DNA from: an uncultured Senegalimassilia sp.
GTDB lineage: Bacteria > Actinomycetota > Coriobacteriia > Coriobacteriales > Eggerthellaceae
DNA length: 24,517 nucleotides
Direction: 5' to 3'
Assembly: GCF_934632265.1 (NCBI RefSeq)
Contig: NZ_CAKTYH010000015.1
Location: 1 to 24,517, forward strand
Made by a program: the position numbers and the translations under genes. Below the pieces are notes generated by a model. The model did not search any database, was not told where the DNA came from, and saw nothing but the letters and a program-made list of their open reading frames with translations. Below are positions 21,549-24,517 of the stretch, one piece after another; the stretch's first letter is position 1, and the number at the start of each line of letters is the position of its first letter.

Positions 21549-24434
21549 ATGACCATCGGCGAATCGTCCGAACGCGCGCAAAACGTAGCGCAAACTCGCA
21601 CAAACGTGCGGAAGGTTGCGCGTTCATATGCGCAGACCGCATCGAAGTCATATGAGCGGTCGCTGATCCAGCGTATGTTCTCCATCTTCTTGGCGGTTGC
21701 GCTGGCCGTCTCCATGACGCCGTCGGCGGCGCTCGCTGAGACGCAGGCCAGCGTTTCACCCGTTGCTCAAAAGGAAGCGCAGAAGGCCGATGTGCCTGAT
21801 GCTGGGCAGGTTGAGCCGACGCCTGATTCTACGGAACAAGCAGAAGCTCCATCGCTGCCGTCCGTTGCTCAGGGGCCTGCAACCGAATCCGGTAACAATG
21901 ACGAGGCAACCGACACTGGCTCCGGCAGTGTTGCTTCGGATGCCGAAAAGGTCGACGAAGACGTTGACGCGGCGGGCGCTGCCGGCAGCAATCTGCAGGA
22001 GGATGCCGATCAACCCGTTGCTCAGGCGCCCGAGCAAGATGTTTCCGCAGCAGCCGTTGAGAAGGCCCCTAAAGAGGAGACGGCTCCTCTAATCAACGCA
22101 ACTTGCTCCGTTATCGGCGTTGATGCGCAGGGAAATCGGCAGACGTGGGCTGCTGCGCAAGGGTTCTCCCTCAAAGAGGGCGCAACTGCGGCAACCTTGA
22201 CCGAAGAGTTGTTCAAACGTACCGGGCTGAAGGCCGATTACAACCCAAATGGTAGCCGGGGATGGGTTCTGAACGCAGTTTCCTCGCCGTTTGAGGGTGG
22301 CTCCACGCTCAGCTACGATCCGGCTACTAGGAATTACTGGCAGCTTTTCGTGAATGGCGAACCTTCGAGGGTCGGTGCCAGCGGCTACATTCTGCACGCC
22401 GGCGACAAGGTTAGCTGGGTCTACAGTGCCGATGGCGCCATCATGCCTGGGCAGATGAACATCACGGTCGAGATTATCGGCAAGGACAGCAACGGCAAGG
22501 CCGAACGCTGGGCGCAGCGTTCGCGCAACGAGCTCGCAACCGCTTCCTTCGACGACATCTGCTTGAGCTTCTTCGACGAATGCGAGCCTGATTGCGAAAT
22601 CCTTGATCTGGGTTTTACCTGGCTTCTCGTTTCCATAACCTCGCCATCCGGCGTTAAGCTCCAGGGCGGATGGAACTGTCTGATCAATGGGAAGGCCATC
22701 AACAGCGCGGCCGGTCTTACGCTCAAATCCGGTGACACCATTTCCTGGGTGCACGGCTCGAATACGCTTCCGAACCTTGACGAGGTGACGATCGACCCCT
22801 CCGCTCCGCGCCCCGATTGGAAGGCGGATTGGACCGGCGACCAGTCCCGTCCCACCACGGCGGCAACCCCAACCGACTACATGAAGTCGGACTGGACGCT
22901 CGACTACAAGCAGTTCACCAGCGCGCAATACGCCAACGCCAGCGAGCCCGTCATCGTGAACGGTTTCGTGTACCTCGCCGTTAACAACCGCTTGCTCAAA
23001 ATCGATTCGTCCACGGGCGAAGTGGTTGCGCAGGCCAACCTTGCCTCCTCCATCGGCTACACCACGCGTCCTGTTTACGCTCAGGGCGTGATTATGGTCC
23101 CGCTTGACGGCGGCGCTGTGCAGGCTCTTACGGCGGACAATCTGACTACCGTATGGGCTACCGATAAGCTCAGTGATTCAGCTCAGTCCAATTCCGCGAT
23201 CACGGTCAACGGCAACTATGCGTATGTGGGCACGTGCGACGTGGATTTCGCGGCTGGCATCTACAACAACGGCTTCCTCACCTGCATCAATATCCTTACA
23301 GGTGCAGTTGTATGGCAGCACAACAATGCTGGCGAAGGATATTACTGGGGCGGTGCTGTGAACGTTGACGGCTACACGGTCGTGGCAACCAGCGCCGGTA
23401 CCGTCGAGGTGCTGAGCGGCGCAGGCTCCGTTGTCAGCACGGTTTCCCTTGGCGCGCTGGTGAACTCCTCGTGCGTGGCGTCGGCCGACGGCAAAACCCT
23501 GTATGTGATGTCCCGCGATGGCAAGCTACATGTGCTTGCAATTGGTGAACAAGGCTCCCTTAAGGAAACCAAGGTCGTCGACCTTGGTCTTTCCGGATGC
23601 GCCAGCATGCCTACCGTCAACGGCAACACCATGTACGTCGGCGGCGAGGTGGAAAGCGGTGCCGCGGCGCTTGCGATCGTCGACCTGAAGAGCTTCGAGT
23701 CCACGCTCATTACTCAAGCCGATGGTTCGATACTGCCTGGGGTCAAGGGGTATGGCGGTATCAAGGCGGCTCCGCTCGTGTCCACGCAAAACGGCGAAAC
23801 GTACTTGTACTTCACAGTGAACTATGGCGAAACCAGCGACTGGGTGAACTACACCTCGGGCGGCGGCGTGTATCGCTACAGGGTTGGCGATGCGCAGGCC
23901 ACGTTGGCGTACGACGCCAAGGGCTTCAACAACTACTGCGACTCCCCGGTCATCTGCGATGCCGAGGGCAACCTGTACTACATCAACGATTCCGGCACGC
24001 TGTTCAAGCTGGCCGGCGGCGGTGTGAAGCCTTCGCCTGCGCCCGATCCTGACCCGACTCCCGCGCCTGGTCCCGTACCGCAGCCTGATCCCGATCCGAC
24101 TCCGGCACCTGGTTCCCGTCTCGGCACGCAGCCGGCAGCTGCAGGACTGGTCGCTCCCGCATCTTTGCCCGTTGCTGCAGATAATGCATCGCAGCAGGTG
24201 AGCGGCGCGTCGGTAAACGCTTCTGCGCACCAGGAGACGTCCTCTTCCGCAAGCTCTAGCAACTCTGGCGAGCAGCGCACCGCTACCGCCAACGGCTCCG
24301 ATACCGCCGAAAGCGACAATGGCTCTCGCGGTCCCATTTGGCCCTACGTGGTCCTTGGCCTGGGCGTTGCGGGTATCGTCGGTGCGGGTGTTTGGTGGCT
24401 GCTTGCCAAGCGCCGTCAGAGCGGCATCAAGTAG
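21549..24434 (+). CDS. Secreted, membrane-anchored DUF4430/beta-propeller protein, probable cobalamin-binding surface protein
   Basis: A 961-residue protein. An N-terminal region of about 43 residues precedes a signal-peptide core (about 44-61) with a likely cut after ALA (63). An acidic low-complexity linker follows (64-180). Two DUF4430 domains, related to the C-terminal domain of transcobalamin/intrinsic factor, lie at about 184-295 (YWQLFVNGEPSRVGASGYIL, GDKVSWVY) and 302-406 (WNCLINGKAINS, SGDTISWVHG), the second with four cysteines (338, 345, 349, 377). A PQQ/WD40-like propeller at about 460-825 shows seven to eight blade motifs (such as EPVIVNGFVYLAVNNRLLKI). Then come a Pro-rich spacer with PDPDPTPAPG twice, a Ser/Ala-rich stretch, a TM helix (about 930-952) and a basic KRRQSGIK tail. 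The start is fixed by GGAAGAGAGG before the ATG at 21549; an in-frame ATG at 21675 would shorten the n-region. The cobalamin leader directly upstream suggests B12 capture. The function is inferred. Confidence 0.88.
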   Translation: MTIGESSERAQNVAQTRTNVRKVARSYAQTASKSYERSLIQRMFSIFLAVALAVSMTPSAALAETQASVSPVAQKEAQKADVPDAGQVEPTPDSTEQAEAPSLPSVAQGPATESGNNDEATDTGSGSVASDAEKVDEDVDAAGAAGSNLQEDADQPVAQAPEQDVSAAAVEKAPKEETAPLINATCSVIGVDAQGNRQTWAAAQGFSLKEGATAATLTEELFKRTGLKADYNPNGSRGWVLNAVSSPFEGGSTLSYDPATRNYWQLFVNGEPSRVGASGYILHAGDKVSWVYSADGAIMPGQMNITVEIIGKDSNGKAERWAQRSRNELATASFDDICLSFFDECEPDCEILDLGFTWLLVSITSPSGVKLQGGWNCLINGKAINSAAGLTLKSGDTISWVHGSNTLPNLDEVTIDPSAPRPDWKADWTGDQSRPTTAATPTDYMKSDWTLDYKQFTSAQYANASEPVIVNGFVYLAVNNRLLKIDSSTGEVVAQANLASSIGYTTRPVYAQGVIMVPLDGGAVQALTADNLTTVWATDKLSDSAQSNSAITVNGNYAYVGTCDVDFAAGIYNNGFLTCINILTGAVVWQHNNAGEGYYWGGAVNVDGYTVVATSAGTVEVLSGAGSVVSTVSLGALVNSSCVASADGKTLYVMSRDGKLHVLAIGEQGSLKETKVVDLGLSGCASMPTVNGNTMYVGGEVESGAAALAIVDLKSFESTLITQADGSILPGVKGYGGIKAAPLVSTQNGETYLYFTVNYGETSDWVNYTSGGGVYRYRVGDAQATLAYDAKGFNNYCDSPVICDAEGNLYYINDSGTLFKLAGGGVKPSPAPDPDPTPAPGPVPQPDPDPTPAPGSRLGTQPAAAGLVAPASLPVAADNASQQVSGASVNASAHQETSSSASSSNSGEQRTATANGSDTAESDNGSRGPIWPYVVLGLGVAGIVGAGVWWLLAKRRQSGIK

Positions 24435-24443
24435 GAGGCTGCC

Positions 24444-24517
24444 ATGCCCGAGCAAAACAACGAAGCTGCTCGTCATGAAACGGCTGCGGCGGGCGATGCT
24501 GCCCGCCGCAGCTCGGC
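24444..24517 (+). CDS. Start of a downstream gene, truncated by the window end
   Basis: An ATG at 24444 follows AGGAGG, nine bases after the stop of the DUF4430 protein gene, and the frame stays open to the window edge (24 codons, MPEQNNEAARHETAAAGDAARRSS). The hydrophilic, Ala/Glu/Arg-rich start gives no family. By position it should be co-transcribed and part of the same cobalamin-linked system, for example a partner surface protein or a transporter component. Confidence 0.7.
   Translation, partial: MPEQNNEAARHETAAAGDAARRSS

Overview
The window looks like chromosome of a high-GC, anaerobic, gut-type actinobacterium of the Coriobacteriia, probably Eggerthellaceae. The reasons are the high GC coding bias, rubrerythrin, a single-polypeptide SecDF, an EcfA-EcfA fusion, a DUF4430/beta-propeller surface protein and characteristic GGGGACAGG-type intergenic repeats. 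This placement is inference; no rRNA marker is present. No tRNA, rRNA, CRISPR array, transposase or prophage gene was seen.

Layout. (1) 1-2320: rubrerythrin (-), a repeat-bearing spacer and the ATPase ychF (+) with two tandem terminators. (2) 2440-7240: a queuosine tRNA-modification locus with queA (+, interrupted by an in-frame TAG), queH (-), a HAD-family hydrolase (+) and tgt (+). (3) 7292-10054: secDF, the protein-export membrane motor. (4) 10066-11089: a small acidic hypothetical protein (-) and a DUF1292 protein (+). (5) 11108-15324: a minus-strand riboflavin-uptake operon. A promoter and an FMN riboswitch with terminator lead into a RibU-like S component, a fused double ATPase, EcfT and a flavin-type split-barrel protein. 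(6) 15465-17228: an AGCS amino-acid:cation symporter followed by three copies of a palindromic repeat. (7) 17300-20661: two consecutive FAD-dependent oxidoreductases (HI0933/BaiN-like and COG2509). (8) 20698-21114: an MGMT-fold protein (-). (9) 21287-24517: a promoter and cobalamin-riboswitch-like leader, then a 961-residue secreted, membrane-anchored protein with two DUF4430 (transcobalamin C-terminal-like) domains and a PQQ/WD40-like beta-propeller. The start of a coupled downstream gene runs off the window.

How the parts fit. Cofactors are the recurring theme. Riboflavin/FMN uptake is under FMN-riboswitch control, two flavoenzymes are present, queuosine is made or inserted into tRNA, and the right end holds what I read as a cobalamin-responsive surface cobalamin-capture system. 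That last locus is the best candidate for a little-described system: it would combine, in one Gram-positive surface protein, a fold related to mammalian transcobalamin/intrinsic factor and a beta-propeller, the fold class of Bacteroides BtuG. Two other points stand out. One is the amber codon that splits queA. The other is a small dispersed repeat that lies inside protein-coding sequence, twice in an unusual linker of queH and once in the C-terminal tail of the HI0933-like enzyme.
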